A DNA stretch of 64,000 nucleotides from Paragonimus westermani. Taxonomy: Eukaryota; Platyhelminthes; Trematoda; Plagiorchiida; Troglotrematidae. Positions 37,457 through 48,169 of this stretch are shown one piece after another. A model generated the notes under the pieces. The model saw only the letters and a list, made by a program, of their open reading frames with translations. It had not been told where the DNA came from and made no database searches. The position numbers and the translations under genes were made by a program. How positions within the stretch are numbered: the first letter of the stretch is position 1; the number at the start of each line of letters is the position of its first letter. The stretch spans positions 144,587 through 208,586 of the forward strand of contig QNGE01000927.1 of assembly GCA_008508345.1 (NCBI GenBank). The letters run 5' to 3'.

Positions 37457-37581
37457 CATATCCACAACAGATCGGTGTGTGATGGCAGTTGTGCCGACAG
37501 TGAACCTTGGCTGTTACAGATGGTCCCAGACTAAGCTACTCCTAAACACATACAACATTCTCAAACCTAGCTGAAGATGTG
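37187..37581 (+). repeat. Duplicated segment A, copy 1 (part shared with 44943-45322)
   Basis: Nearly identical in direct orientation to 44943-45322, including gctgaagatgtg at its right end. There the copy at 45322 goes on with cggttttttt, while this copy is cut by a single N at 37582. Confidence 0.85.
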
Positions 37582-37582
37582 N
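37582..37582. other. Single-N join
   Basis: Left and right of this N are sequences that are not neighbours in the other copies: the left part continues differently at 45323, and the right part (ttcgggtctgaaaagaatg) is the continuation of 46743-46773. It therefore looks like a contig join rather than one unread base. Confidence 0.8.
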
Positions 37583-38995
37583 TTCGGGTCTGAAAAGAAT
37601 GATCAGAACACACCTTCAAAATTTGGTTTCAACGAAGTTTGCAGTATTATTGTGCGTAAATTAACGATAGGTTATGTTCTCCTTCACATCAACAGATGTA
37701 TCATGGTATATCAAGTAGTTAAAACAATGTATTTAAAAACGGCGCTGTTGCATGCCGTTTGGGCGTTCGCGTCCATTTTGTACTGACCTTGTGGTGTGCG
37801 GGTTTTCATGGTGATCAGCAGGACAAAACCACACCTACACAATACCACGGAAAGGCAAACTGTAGAAGGGAAATCTTACTGATGATTAGGTATGCCGTTG
37901 AATAACAATAGGATTGATTCTCGCGAGAAATAAACTTCCGGGTTAAATGTGCAATAAGCAAGCATGTAGCTGTTCATGTGCTGGTTACGCTTTTCTTTTA
38001 TATCACCGGATTATCCTAAAGTGTTTCGTCGGCGACCCTGTGACGGTGTAAGGAAATGTCAGACCTATGAGGTATCGCGCTGAAGTGTATACAGAAACAG
38101 ACGTAATCGGTTACTATGACTGCGTTTCCCGTGTGTTTCGGAAATATATGAGGGCATCGACTGTAACAATTCTACATTGAGTGCCAACCAGACTGACAGT
38201 TGGTATTGGCTAATTTCGTCCATTGAGCCGTGAGATCATGACGTTTCTGCTGTGCTTCCACCTCAGCTGTTACACTGATAATGTCAGCCAAGTGTCCGAT
38301 TGCCGCAGCACCTAATCGCAAGCAACGCAACCGTGCAATTGTGTGCTGTGATTGAGGTTTATATTCACTTTGAGCTGAAATCGGTCCCGCATCACCGGTT
38401 CAGGAGTTGCATCTTCATCACTGTAGACATCCAGCTGGGCGTCATTAGGCTTTCTTTGTTCGATAGAGTAAGCACGCGGTTGTGGCCAACACTGGGTCGC
38501 AACGTCGGCGCACAGCTCCAGCAGCCGCCCCTTGTGGGCACCTTCCGGGACCTGCGAAGATTTCCAATATCAGTGCATGTCTGTGTGATACGGTTGATGA
38601 TTCGACTGAGTTGGTAACAAATCGTTTTACCGAAAACTAGTTGTCATATCCTCGTGATTGTAAATCTGTCCTGCACTATCTGCGATGTTTCTGCCTGCGC
38701 ACTTGTGAAACAAACTATCTCACGCACTGGCCATCATAGACGCAGTGAATGTACGCAATTTAGTACCAGGATTCAAGCAAAGCTGGTGTTTTATCCAGAG
38801 TTGTTGATGCAGCAAACACCTTCACTGAATGTTGAGCACAGCTCATCATGTTGGCCGGTCTCTGCATTCAGTAATTTACCGTGATGCGACCATTGATGTC
38901 CCTGATTACATAAACCTAGTGTGCATCGGTATTGCTCGGAGGCTTGCTGAACTTTGAATGGCGGGGTACGGTGGACTCGGTTTGAACAATCACTT
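37583..38995 (+). repeat. Duplicated segment B, copy 1
   Basis: About 1.4 kb that recurs in reverse complement at 43352-44757 (nearly identical) and, in part, at 42053-42662 (a few differences). The outer end contains the reverse complement of a GTAAGT splice donor. Confidence 0.9.
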
Positions 38996-39744
38996 ACCTA
39001 TATAAGGAAGAATATATCATGTTGGTAGTTGCGTCCTAGCTAGCTGGCTGACGTATGTGTTATGTAGTCATGGTTTCTCGTTTCGTGCACCGGCCGAACT
39101 TGACATCATTACCGGCACGAGAAGAATGCACGATTCTGCTACATGGGCTTTCGAGGGGCCTATTTCTCTGTGAGCGACAGGCATCTACTTAACGTTGAAG
39201 CGCTCAACCTGCCCTTACAAATTTTTGGAAAGTGTTTGTCTCCAAGATCGACAGACTCACGTTCACTAAGAGGGCGCCCTGCTTTATGAGGCTCTGGTAC
39301 GCGGCTTTTGCTGCTCTTGATTCAATTGAATGGCCTTGTGCTCGCCTCTCTTGTGAGTGCTGCCTTTTGGTAAAGTCAAGATGGTTGGCTGCCCAAAAAA
39401 CGCGGTCGGATATGAGGGTCTGGTTAAGGTTCACTATTGGACAATAATGTGAGAAATACATGTTATTAACAACCAACTCACCCTTGCGACAATCTTTCTC
39501 TTACGGCCAGATTTGATTGCTTACTGGGCTGTGAATGCTTAGATGCCCGCCGTATTACAGACGAGAATCTACTAGACCCGGTCGACTACCAGACTTCGTT
39601 AGTACACTGAGCGTATCCCAGAGGAGTAGTAGACTTCCGAAACTAACAACATGGAATACCAAGACAAAATGGGATACTTGGGTCTACTCTGCCTACAGTG
39701 AAGACATAAATATTGGGACTTGACTGGGGATGTTAGACCGTTGA

Positions 39745-40077
39745 ATGGCATGGGCGATACCGTCCGGGCTTCTGCACCAATTTTGTAGCATGTCGAAATG
39801 GTACCAACCTTATTTCGTTCATTTCCCCCAGCGTCGGCAATGTGTCCATGCAGGAAACATCTGGCTTGTAACCTTTACCGTCAACAGGCAGAAAAAATGT
39901 GTAAAGTTTCCACATGAGAATCTCAGAATGACTTTTGAGAAAAATTTGGAGCCCTCAAAGTACGTCAAGAGCGATCCGTTCTATCCCAGACAGGAGGTTA
40001 TTCATGGAAAGCATGTGCTTAATGCAACTGTTTTGCGCCTCCGTTTGTCAGCGGTTATCTCACTGGGGGACTCGTAA
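39745..40077 (+). CDS. Candidate exon, weakly resembling TFIIIC subunit 5
   Basis: A 110-codon open frame lies in unique sequence between the inverted arms. The part LRMTFEKNLEPSKYVKSDPF and the end KHVLNATVLRLRLS loosely resemble the L-x-L-x-F-R-P...DP(Y/F)...P...LLLR(I/L) block near the N-terminus of TFIIIC subunit 5, a subunit of the RNA polymerase III factor. This is a weak, memory-based resemblance with an insertion between the F and the DPF parts. Possible acceptor sites are ttcatttcccccag ending at 39831 and ccatgcag ending at 39859; a matching strong donor is not obvious. It could also be a chance frame. Confidence 0.25.
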   Translation: MAWAIPSGLLHQFCSMSKWYQPYFVHFPQRRQCVHAGNIWLVTFTVNRQKKCVKFPHENLRMTFEKNLEPSKYVKSDPFYPRQEVIHGKHVLNATVLRLRLSAVISLGDS

Positions 40078-41022
40078 CTTGCAACTGACGTAATGGAGCC
40101 GGTAAATTTTTTGGGTAATCTCGATTACCCCAGAGTACGCAAGTCAGTTTAAGTTGGATAACCCTCGTTTAAACGTCTATTCATATCATGTGCAGTGTTG
40201 TCACGTGTTTCGAGAAAACGACAAGGTGGAATATTTCGTGAACACTGAGATGAGGGTATTGAAAATTGCGGTGTTTCTTATAATCTTATATAGATAAGGT
40301 CTGTAGACTAAAGCGCTGACTGGAATCCACTCTTACGACTTGCACATTACCGCCCTTTCCCCGCTCTGGTCGCCAGTGTTGTCGAATCTCTTTTTGACGA
40401 AAATGTCCACAATGTCAGTCAGTGCTGTCAGGTGAGGGTGGTGTACGATAGGTAAGCATATGATTTTACGAACAACCTTGCATTGTGCGCATTATTTTTG
40501 CCCCTTTATTTGCCACCCTTGGTCAAGTTTTTCTGTTTGGTCGACGACTGTGGAAAAGTCGCCAGTGAACATGCTGTGGTAAAACTTTCGCGACGAACCA
40601 CACACAGATATTCCTTCATACCTGGAGAGAAACTTCGTTCACGATAATTTTGATTGATGTGTAAGTAAGCAATATTGCCGTTTCCCTTTTCGCTTCTGAC
40701 ATTGACATTACTTCGCCAGCGTCTTAGCCCGTACCTCTGCGGTACGGCGCCATGAACGATAGACGCGTTAACGGTTTAACACCATCATCATGAGAACGAG
40801 CACCAACAGATCTAAGCTGTAGTATCTTTTCCAGCATGCCTATCTTAATGGGAGTATATAAACACATCAGCTTTAGACAACAGGACAGCGTTTTTGATTA
40901 TTCGCTCAAACCAGTAAGAATTTCATCAGTGTACACTTATCTGACCGATTTTTCCGTCCCATTGTCGACTGGAAACGGAGCGGCTGTTCCGGTGGAGCTA
41001 GATTAACTGCCCACTGATTTAC

Positions 41023-41219
41023 CGTGGACCATTACATGAAGAAGGGTTTGGAATATCCGACACCACTCTCTGTGGCAACGATGAAACACCGTTGGCAAAG
41101 TCCGCATGGACCCAACCAAATCGACGATGCGTGCGCAGCTCCAGGTTCTCGCAGAGGAAGCCGTATTCACATACGTCGTAAAACGTTAGCGTGCCATCGG
41201 TTAAATATACCCCAGTCAC
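41023..41219 (-). CDS. Candidate internal exon, unknown protein
   Basis: On the minus strand an acceptor-like cgccacactatcttatcag ends at 41220, and a donor G|GTAAAT starts at 41022. Between them the frame is fully open (65 codons plus 2 bases): VTGVYLTDGTLTFYDVCEYG, then ENLELRTHRRFGWVHADFAN and a Ser/Pro-rich end. The same frame is also open upstream to 41309, so the acceptor is not proven. Composition looks protein-like, but an overlapping plus-strand frame (41024-41344) is also open. Family not recognised. Confidence 0.3.
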
Positions 41220-41782
41220 CTGATAAGATAGTGTGGCGATCAGTAGGGGCTTTTGTCGATCAGCCAATGGATGCACTTCTTCTGCACTCTTGCCAGAATG
41301 GATTAGCATTCAGCTGCTTCACATCATTCAAGATAAGTGATTAACAACCGCCATGGTTTCGCCGTCAGTTTTCACCTCCGAGAACATTTTCAACCAGGGT
41401 GGTTAACGCAAGCAATAACTGTTTACAATAACCCGGTTAGCCACCAAAGGTCGCAACATCGGTTGGGGGTCAGATTGGAGGAATTGCAGGTTGCCGATAT
41501 GTGGACAAACCGCGGATTTTCCATTTAGCAAAAAATGAAATTCATATATCAACCAGTTTATCATTAGCGGATTAAGGTGGAACTAGGTATTTTCATGCGT
41601 CAGCAGTCGTCTGTAACCTTGCGCAATGGAGTTGGAGTGTCCAAGAACACTGCGTTCTAGATTCTCGAATAGGGGGAACGGAGAACCAGTCCAGAGGCCC
41701 CAACCGAAAAACTTTGCCTCAGCAGTGTGTCAGACCGTGAATACAGCCACCAATTTCTGCAGCTCAGTAAATGAGAGTGAAT

Positions 41783-42052
41783 GTATTAGCAGAATGGAGA
41801 AGCAGAGAAAGCACCGCGACTCAAAAAAGCTGACAAAACAGAATGCGACGAGAGGTCTATCCGGCAGGAAGGATATGGGCAGCTCACAGTTTTGAAAAAG
41901 TTGATTTAACAATAAAAACCACAGAAATAAAAGATGATGGAAATATTCTGAGATGTATCGAAAACAATTCAACCGCTTCAGAATTCAAGTGTATTGCTGA
42001 AGGAAATCTAAGTGAAGGCAAAGATGAAGATAATCATGTCGTTCTTTTAAAG
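41783..42052 (+). CDS. Candidate exon with Ig-like (I-set) sequence, frame-broken
   Basis: From about 41790 the frame reads NGEAEKAPRLKKADKTECDE and SIRQEGYGQLTVLKK up to a stop at 41909-41911. A second frame, overlapping it from 41843, reads SFEKVDLTIKTTEIKDDGN, then LRCIENNSTASEF and on to NHVVLLK, ending exactly at a strong donor AAAG|GTGAGT (42053). The pieces D-R-x-I-R-x-E-G...L-T-V and L-T-I...D-D-G-N...C-x-x-E-N are typical of I-set Ig domains in titin/twitchin-like muscle proteins, but the order and the missing base between them make this a damaged or misread exon. The acceptor may be at tgtattagcag, about 41778-41788. Confidence 0.35.
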
Positions 42053-42662
42053 GTGAGTGACTTTTCAAACCGAGTCCACCGTACCCCGCCATTCAAAGTT
42101 CAGCAAGCCTCCGAGCAATACCGATGCACACTAGGTTTATGTAATCAGGGACATCAATGGTCGCATCACGGTAAATTACTGAATGCAGAGACCGGCCAAT
42201 GTGATGAGCTATGCTCAACATTCAGTGAAGGTGTTTGCTGCATCAACAACTCTGGATAAAACACCAGCTTTGCTTGAATCCTGGTACTAAATTGCGTACA
42301 TTCACTGCGTCTATGATGGCCAGTGCGTGAGATAGTTTGTTTCACAAGTGCGCAGGCAGAAACATCGCAGATAGTGCAGGACAGATTTACAATCACGAGG
42401 ATATGACAACTAGTTTTCGGTAAAACGATTTGTTACCAACTCAGTCGAATCATCAACCGTATCACACAGACATGCACTGATATTGGAAATCTTCGCAGGT
42501 CCCGGAAGGTGCCCACAAGGGGCGGCTGCTGGAGCTGTGCGCCGACGTTGCGACCCAGTGTTGGCCACAACCGCGTGCTTACTCTATCGAACAAAGAAAG
42601 CCTAATGACGCCCAGCTGGATGTCTACAGTGATGAAGATGCAACTCCTGAACCGGTGATGCG
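42053..42662 (-). repeat. Duplicated segment B, copy 2 (inverted, cut by gap)
   Basis: Reverse complement of the outer 600 bases of 37583-38995, starting at the GTGAGT donor and cut by the N gap at 42663. It differs from copies 1 and 3 at some sites (for example caatgtgatgagctatg where both others read caacatgatgagctgtg), so it is a distinct copy or allele. Confidence 0.9.
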
Positions 42663-43351
42663 NNNNNNNNNNNNNNNNNNNNNNNNNNNNNNNNNNNNNN
42701 NNNNNNNNNNNNNNNNNNNNNNNNNNNNNNNNNNNNNNNNNNNNNNNNNNNNNNNNNNNNNNNNNNNNNNNNNNNNNNNNNNNNNNNNNNNNNNNNNNNN
42801 NNNNNNNNNNNNNNNNNNNNNNNNNNNNNNNNNNNNNNNNNNNNNNNNNNNNNNNNNNNNNNNNNNNNNNNNNNNNNNNNNNNNNNNNNNNNNNNNNNNN
42901 NNNNNNNNNNNNNNNNNNNNNNNNNNNNNNNNNNNNNNNNNNNNNNNNNNNNNNNNNNNNNNNNNNNNNNNNNNNNNNNNNNNNNNNNNNNNNNNNNNNN
43001 NNNNNNNNNNNNNNNNNNNNNNNNNNNNNNNNNNNNNNNNNNNNNNNNNNNNNNNNNNNNNNNNNNNNNNNNNNNNNNNNNNNNNNNNNNNNNNNNNNNN
43101 NNNNNNNNNNNNNNNNNNNNNNNNNNNNNNNNNNNNNNNNNNNNNNNNNNNNNNNNNNNNNNNNNNNNNNNNNNNNNNNNNNNNNNNNNNNNNNNNNNNN
43201 NNNNNNNNNNNNNNNNNNNNNNNNNNNNNNNNNNNNNNNNNNNNNNNNNNNNNNNNNNNNNNNNNNNNNNNNNNNNNNNNNNNNNNNNNNNNNNNNNNNN
43301 NNNNNNNNNNNNNNNNNNNNNNNNNNNNNNNNNNNNNNNNNNNNNNNNNNN
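42663..43351. other. Assembly gap (689 N)
   Basis: Unsequenced. Frames that seem to cross it are made of N. The sequence right of the gap restarts the same segment (ttcaaaccgagtcc) found at 42063. Confidence 0.99.
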
Positions 43352-44757
43352 TTCAAACCGAGTCCACCGTACCCCGCCATTCAAAGTTCAGCAAGCCTCC
43401 GAGCAATACCGATGCACACTAGGTTTATGTAATCAGGGACATCAATGGTCGCATCACGGTAAATTACTGAATGCAGAGACCGGCCAACATGATGAGCTGT
43501 GCTCAACATTCAGTGAAGGTGCTTGCTGCATCAACAACTCTGGATAAAACACCAGCTTTGCTTGAATCCTGGTACTAAATTGCGTACATTCACTGCGTCT
43601 ATGATGGCCAGTGCGTGAGATAGTTTGTTTCACAAGTGCGCAGGCAGAAACATCGCAGATAGTGCAGGACAGATTTACAATCACGAGGATATGACAACTA
43701 GTTTTCGGTAAAACGATTTGTTACCAACTCAGTCGAATCATCAACCGTATCACACAGACATGCACTGATATTGGAAATCTTCGCAGGTCCCGGAAGGTGC
43801 CCACAAGGGGCGGCTGCTGGAGCTGTGCGCCGACGTTGCGACCCAGTGTTGGCCACAACCGCGTGCTTACTCTATCGAACAAAGAAAGCCTAATGACGCC
43901 CAGCTGGATGTCTACAGTGATGAAGATGCAACTCCTGAACCGGTGATGCGGGACCGATTTCAGCTCAAAGTGAATATAAACCTCAATCACAGCACACAAT
44001 TGCACGGTTGCGTTGCTTGCGATTAGGTGCTGCGGCAATCGGACACTTGGCTGACATTATCAGTGTAACAGCTGAGGTGGAAGCACAGCAGAAACGTCAT
44101 GATCTCACGGCTCAATGGACGAAATTAGCCAATACCAACTGTCAGTCTGGTTGGCACTCAATGTAGAATTGTTACAGTCGATGCCCTCATATATTTCCGA
44201 AACACACGGGAAACGCAGTCATAGTAACCGATTACGTCTGTTTCTGTATACACTTCAGCGCGATACCTCATAGGTCTGACATTTCCTTACACCGTCACAG
44301 GGTCGCCGACGAAACACTTTAGGATAATCCGGTGATATAAAAGAAAAGCGTAACCAGCACATGAACAGCTACATGCTTGCTTATTGCACATTTAACCCGG
44401 AAGTTTATTTCTCGCGAGAATCAATCCTATTGTTATTCAACGGCATACCTAATCATCAGTAAGATTTCCCTTCTACAGTTTGCCTTTCCGTGGTATTGTG
44501 TAGGTGTGGTTTTGTCCTGCTGATCACCATGAAAACCCGCACACCACAAGGTCAGTACAAAATGGACGCGAACGCCCAAACGGCATGCAACAGCGCCGTT
44601 TTTAAATACATTGTTTTAACTACTTGATATACCATGATACATCTGTTGATGTGAAGGAGAACATAACCTATCGTTAATTTACGCACAATAATACTGCAAA
44701 CTTCGTTGAAACCAAATTTTGAAGGTGTGTTCTGATCATTCTTTTCAGATCCGAACC
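43352..44757 (-). repeat. Duplicated segment B, copy 3 (inverted)
   Basis: Reverse complement of 37583-38985, nearly identical over about 1.4 kb. It continues past the point where copy 1 is cut by a single N, through gaaccgtgaagctgtg, which matches the reverse complement of 46700-46750. Confidence 0.9.
43786..44026 (+). other. Open frame after an AG inside segment B
   Basis: Starting after cttcgcag (ends 43785) the plus frame is open for about 79 codons to a TAG near 44026: VPEGAHKGRLLELCADVATQ, then YSIEQRKPNDAQLDVYSDED and ending HGCVACD. It lacks an ATG. The opposite strand carries a 105-codon frame (43721-44038) over the same bases. The frame is repeated in the other copies. Composition is mildly protein-like; no family recognised. 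Confidence 0.2.
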
Positions 44758-44812
44758 GTGAAGCTGTGTCTTAGCTGGAGTCTGTTGTGCTGTTTGTTTA
44801 TTTTGCTGCGGA

Positions 44813-44942
44813 AATTCCGCCAAACACGTCAGTATAGTTTGATTTGAATGTGCTCGGCATGCTGATTGCGAACACAATGCTGAAGCAGTCACTTAGCTCT
44901 TGCAAGGCTCTGCCACGTGGGCTCGTCAACCTTTGCAGTTTG
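44813..44942 (-). pseudogene. Small fragment of the 36.7-36.9 kb non-LTR linker
   Basis: The reverse complement matches 36773-36915, including cacgtggcagagcc and tgacgtgtttggcggaatttc. It lies between segment B copy 3 and segment A copy 2. Confidence 0.75.
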
Positions 44943-45322
44943 GTTAGCAGCCGGTTGACCTTAAGTTCATAGTAGGGCGACGGTGAACTCTCGTAGATTG
45001 CTCGACTTTTTTGGGGGGTACAGCTAGATGGAAGTGACCGTGTTCGGAGGAAGTTTGCGAACTCCCTCTTTACTCCACTTTCAAAACGGTGGGACGTCGG
45101 AGTGATCTGGCTGCAAACGTTACCGGCACGTCCATAACGTGCACCAGCATCCCTCCAATACCTAACTAGATGTTGGCATTACTGATCGTTACCTCACCAT
45201 ATCCACAACAGATCGGTGTGTGATGGCAGTTGTGCCGACAGTGAACCTTGGCTGTTACAGATGGTCCCAGACTAAGCTACTCCTAAACACATACAACATT
45301 CTCAAACCTAGCTGAAGATGTG
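44943..45322 (+). repeat. Duplicated segment A, copy 2
   Basis: Direct copy of 37187-37581. Compared with copy 1 it lacks a few bases in the G run after ttttttgggg. Confidence 0.85.
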
Positions 45323-46318
45323 CGGTTTTTTTCAAACCTTCCTGCGTCCTTTTAGTTCGATTACTGTTAGGACTGTGTTCCGAATGTTTTCCAGGAACAG
45401 CGTTCTGAGTTGTTGGTGGATTAGGGTCGAACTCGTGGCAAGTTTTCTGCTACACTGACATAGTGTTCCCGTCGCGGACTACTGGCGCTGCGGTAAAACT
45501 GTTAGCTGAAAACGGAAAAACCGTAAACATCCACCGCGCCAGCCAATCAGACTTCATAACCGCGAACCAGGTCTGCACAGAAGCCCTCACATGAAGGCCG
45601 AAATCATGTCAACCCTACAGAGGGCTTAATTTAGCAAGCCCTAAAAATATCTTGTAAAATACTAGCATCGCCGTAAGTGCTCCCATTGGCCTTAACCGGC
45701 TGATGTCCAGAATAAAAACAAAACGTGGTTCTTATATTTTTTGCAACAACACTTTGTAATTGATGGGGTCAGGAGCCATACCGAACCGACTGACTGAAGT
45801 CATTAGCATGCCGCAGTTGGGTGCTCCTTGCAGAACCTCACATATTAAGGTGTTGTCGTCCATGTGTTCTGTACGGAAGTCAAATATCTGGGGTCAGATC
45901 AACACCATAATGCTGCCAATATGTTTAAACGAACTCTGAGATTTCCCCTATTACACTGTCAAATAAGATGGAGGAAACGAACAGCCTTAACGCATCCCAC
46001 CCGAGTTGCAAGAAGTAGGTGGTCCGATACCATAAAATATGAACCGGCAATCAGTCTGGGAGTAAAGTACACTCACGACGCAGACACGCTTCTAAGGTAA
46101 GCCTGCGGTTAACAGGCAGTAACTGTGTCTCCCCTCGAGACGATCGGGCAACCTGATCATTGCTCACAAGCGAGAGTGGTTGAGCGTTCAGATTCGATAA
46201 TTCGGTCGTGCCTAATGTGAGGTCAACGGCGCAGTGGTTAACACGGTTGCCACATGATTGGAATGTCCGGAGTACAAATCCCCGCCGTGGCAAGAATATG
46301 CACTACTGACGGGCTCTA
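45323..46318. other. Mostly unrecognised; one tRNA-like patch
   Basis: A 78-codon frame at 45864-46100 has no motif I know. A tRNA-like sequence lies at about 46208-46295 and is listed separately. Confidence 0.45.
46208..46295 (+). repeat. tRNA-like sequence, possible SINE head
   Basis: The sequence contains cggcgcagtggttaacacgg, close to a polymerase III A box (TRGCNNAGYNGG), and 46 bases later gagtacaaatcccc, a weak B box, followed by gccgtggca. The cloverleaf is not convincing, so it is more likely a tRNA-derived SINE remnant than a tRNA gene. Confidence 0.3.
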
Positions 46319-46753
46319 ATGAGAGCGAAACTCGAGACTAGTGCTTCTTTTCGAAAGAGGATGGCTGGAAAGCATCTCTTAATTGTTTGGAACTTCAAGC
46401 GATTGTGTTTCACAAACATGTGCAACAGCTTTGCTCGTCCTCATCTTGAGCATGGGACCCTTGTTTTGTTCACTCACTTACAAAAGGATAAAATTGTTTT
46501 AGAAACCAATCGGGGACCAGTGACGAAAGCAGTTAGTGGGTTGAGTTTAATACCACACTCTGAACGACCTCGCGAACTAAGTATCCTTTCCCTGGAATAC
46601 CGCAGGCAGTTTGTGCTTCTGACGATCCCGACCCATGCACGCAGATCCCCGCCTGCTCTCCCGGAAATCGGCTCATCGAATGTGCACCGCTTGAAAATAA
46701 ACAGTCAGCACAACAGACTCCAGCTAAGACACAGCTTCACGGTTCGGGTCTGA
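46319..46753 (+). pseudogene. Non-LTR RT C-terminal (thumb) fragment
   Basis: An open frame of 144 codons reads FARPHLEHGTLVLFTHLQKD, then LETNRGPVTKAVSGLSLIPH and ERPRELSILSLEYRRQFVL. These match the RP.LEYG...W.P.L..D...LE..Q..FTK.V.GL...YxERL..L.L.SLxxRR block after the RT palm of non-LTR elements. The frame is open throughout but RT catalytic motifs are missing upstream. Its last 70 bases are the reverse complement of the end of segment B copy 3. Confidence 0.75.
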
Positions 46754-46773
46754 AAAGAATGATCAGAACACAC

Positions 46774-46774
46774 N
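46774..46774. other. Single-N join
   Basis: Left of the N, the sequence through gatcagaacacac is identical to 37583-37616, which continues there without a break. Right of it starts the inverted segment A copy 3. It therefore looks like a contig join rather than one unread base. Confidence 0.8.
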
Positions 46775-47235
46775 TGAGGTAACGATCAGTAATGCCAACA
46801 TCTAGTTAGGTATTGGAGGGATGCTGGTGCACGTTATGGACGTGCCGGTAACGTTTGCAGCCAGATCACTCCGACGTCCCACCGTTTTGAAAGTGGAGTA
46901 AAGAGGGAGTTCGCAAACTTCCTCCGAACACGGTCACTTCCATCTAGCTGTACCCCCCAAAAAAGTCGAGCAATCTACGAGAGTTCACCGTCGCCCTACT
47001 ATGAACTTAAGGTCAACCGGCTGCAAACCCGTCACCACTCCATCGTAGCCCCACTACAACCCGCCATCATCCCACCGCACAATAATGCACCCAACAGTTG
47101 CTTTCTTCTGTGGAAACCAAAATTAGCGGGAGCGTTTGGGCCCAGAAGAAAATACAGCGCTTAAACCTTTCGACGGAACCGTATGCAAGCTTGCACATAT
47201 CGTTTGAGCAGAAAATGACACGTCGCAAACTCTCC
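46775..47235 (-). repeat. Duplicated segment A, copy 3 (inverted)
   Basis: Reverse complement of 36995-37456. Beyond 47206 similarity weakens and stops near 47235. Confidence 0.8.
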
Positions 47236-48169
47236 AAGTGTTGTACTACCGAGTTTTCATCTGCAGTTCAGGAACCGTATCGTCCGTACCAATGGCTTTA
47301 AGTAAGAACAGACAAATAGGGGGTAAATGGGTATTATCCGTTACAGCGCCGCGCCTGAAACGTCAAAAATAAAAGAATCAGGGTTGCACAAACGGAACCC
47401 GTAAGTACGCCAATAACGTAGTTGTTACAAATGATTGTTGCAACAAAATACCACTTGGTTGGAAGCAGGCGTTCGTTTTAACCTACCTGAATGTGCCCAG
47501 GTTAATAGTCCTTGTAGCAACTTTCAGATGTAGGTGGTGCACGAACTCAATGAAGTCGCGTATAATCATACCGCCTAAGGGTTCCACAAACTAAGATGCA
47601 CGCATGATGAGATCGCGTCGGAAGGTGACGTCGGTTTCCATAGCAGCACCAGTGGATAGGAAGCACACCATGTTAATAAGATACAGACACTTTGTGCGCA
47701 TTTACCACAGACGAAACTGTCGTAAAACTCTAACAAGCTCTCCAACAGGGTTTCACTGGTCAGTCACAGCGAGCCTGTTGGTACTCGAAAGATGATGAAC
47801 CCGGCAGTTCTGGAATGACGCCACAAAACTCCTCGGCTTGCAAAGGCTTGCCGGATCCGCCATTAATCACAATAGTATGACATCTTAAGTGCTAGTCGTG
47901 AGCCGTGATTTCTCTAGTTATTGTGAATGGAAAAAATATTTTGTGGCATATCACGCTTTATCACCTCCGTACATGATGTGGGAATTGAACTCGCAGAAAT
48001 TTGTCATGGACTCATAGTTGCTTGTTTTAACTGGCCGAAAACTGAAAACGACCTTATCAAATGTCATTTTTTGAATTCGGTATGGCTGCTGTTGTGGATG
48101 ATTGCTTGGTTATGAATGGAGGCCGAAATAACGTGTATTTATGCATACAATTGTGCAGATATTATTTAC
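47236..48169. other. No recognisable gene
   Basis: Short frames only (63 codons plus at 47604-47795; 62 plus at 47927-48115). Confidence 0.45.

Noticed and set aside
42433..43422. Frames of 255-315 codons across 42663-43351
   Set aside because: They run through the N gap; only their ends are real sequence.
43721..44038. 105-codon minus-strand frame, repeated identically at 38300-38617 on plus
   Set aside because: Its repetition is explained by the duplicated segment B, not by selection; no domain or splice context supports it.
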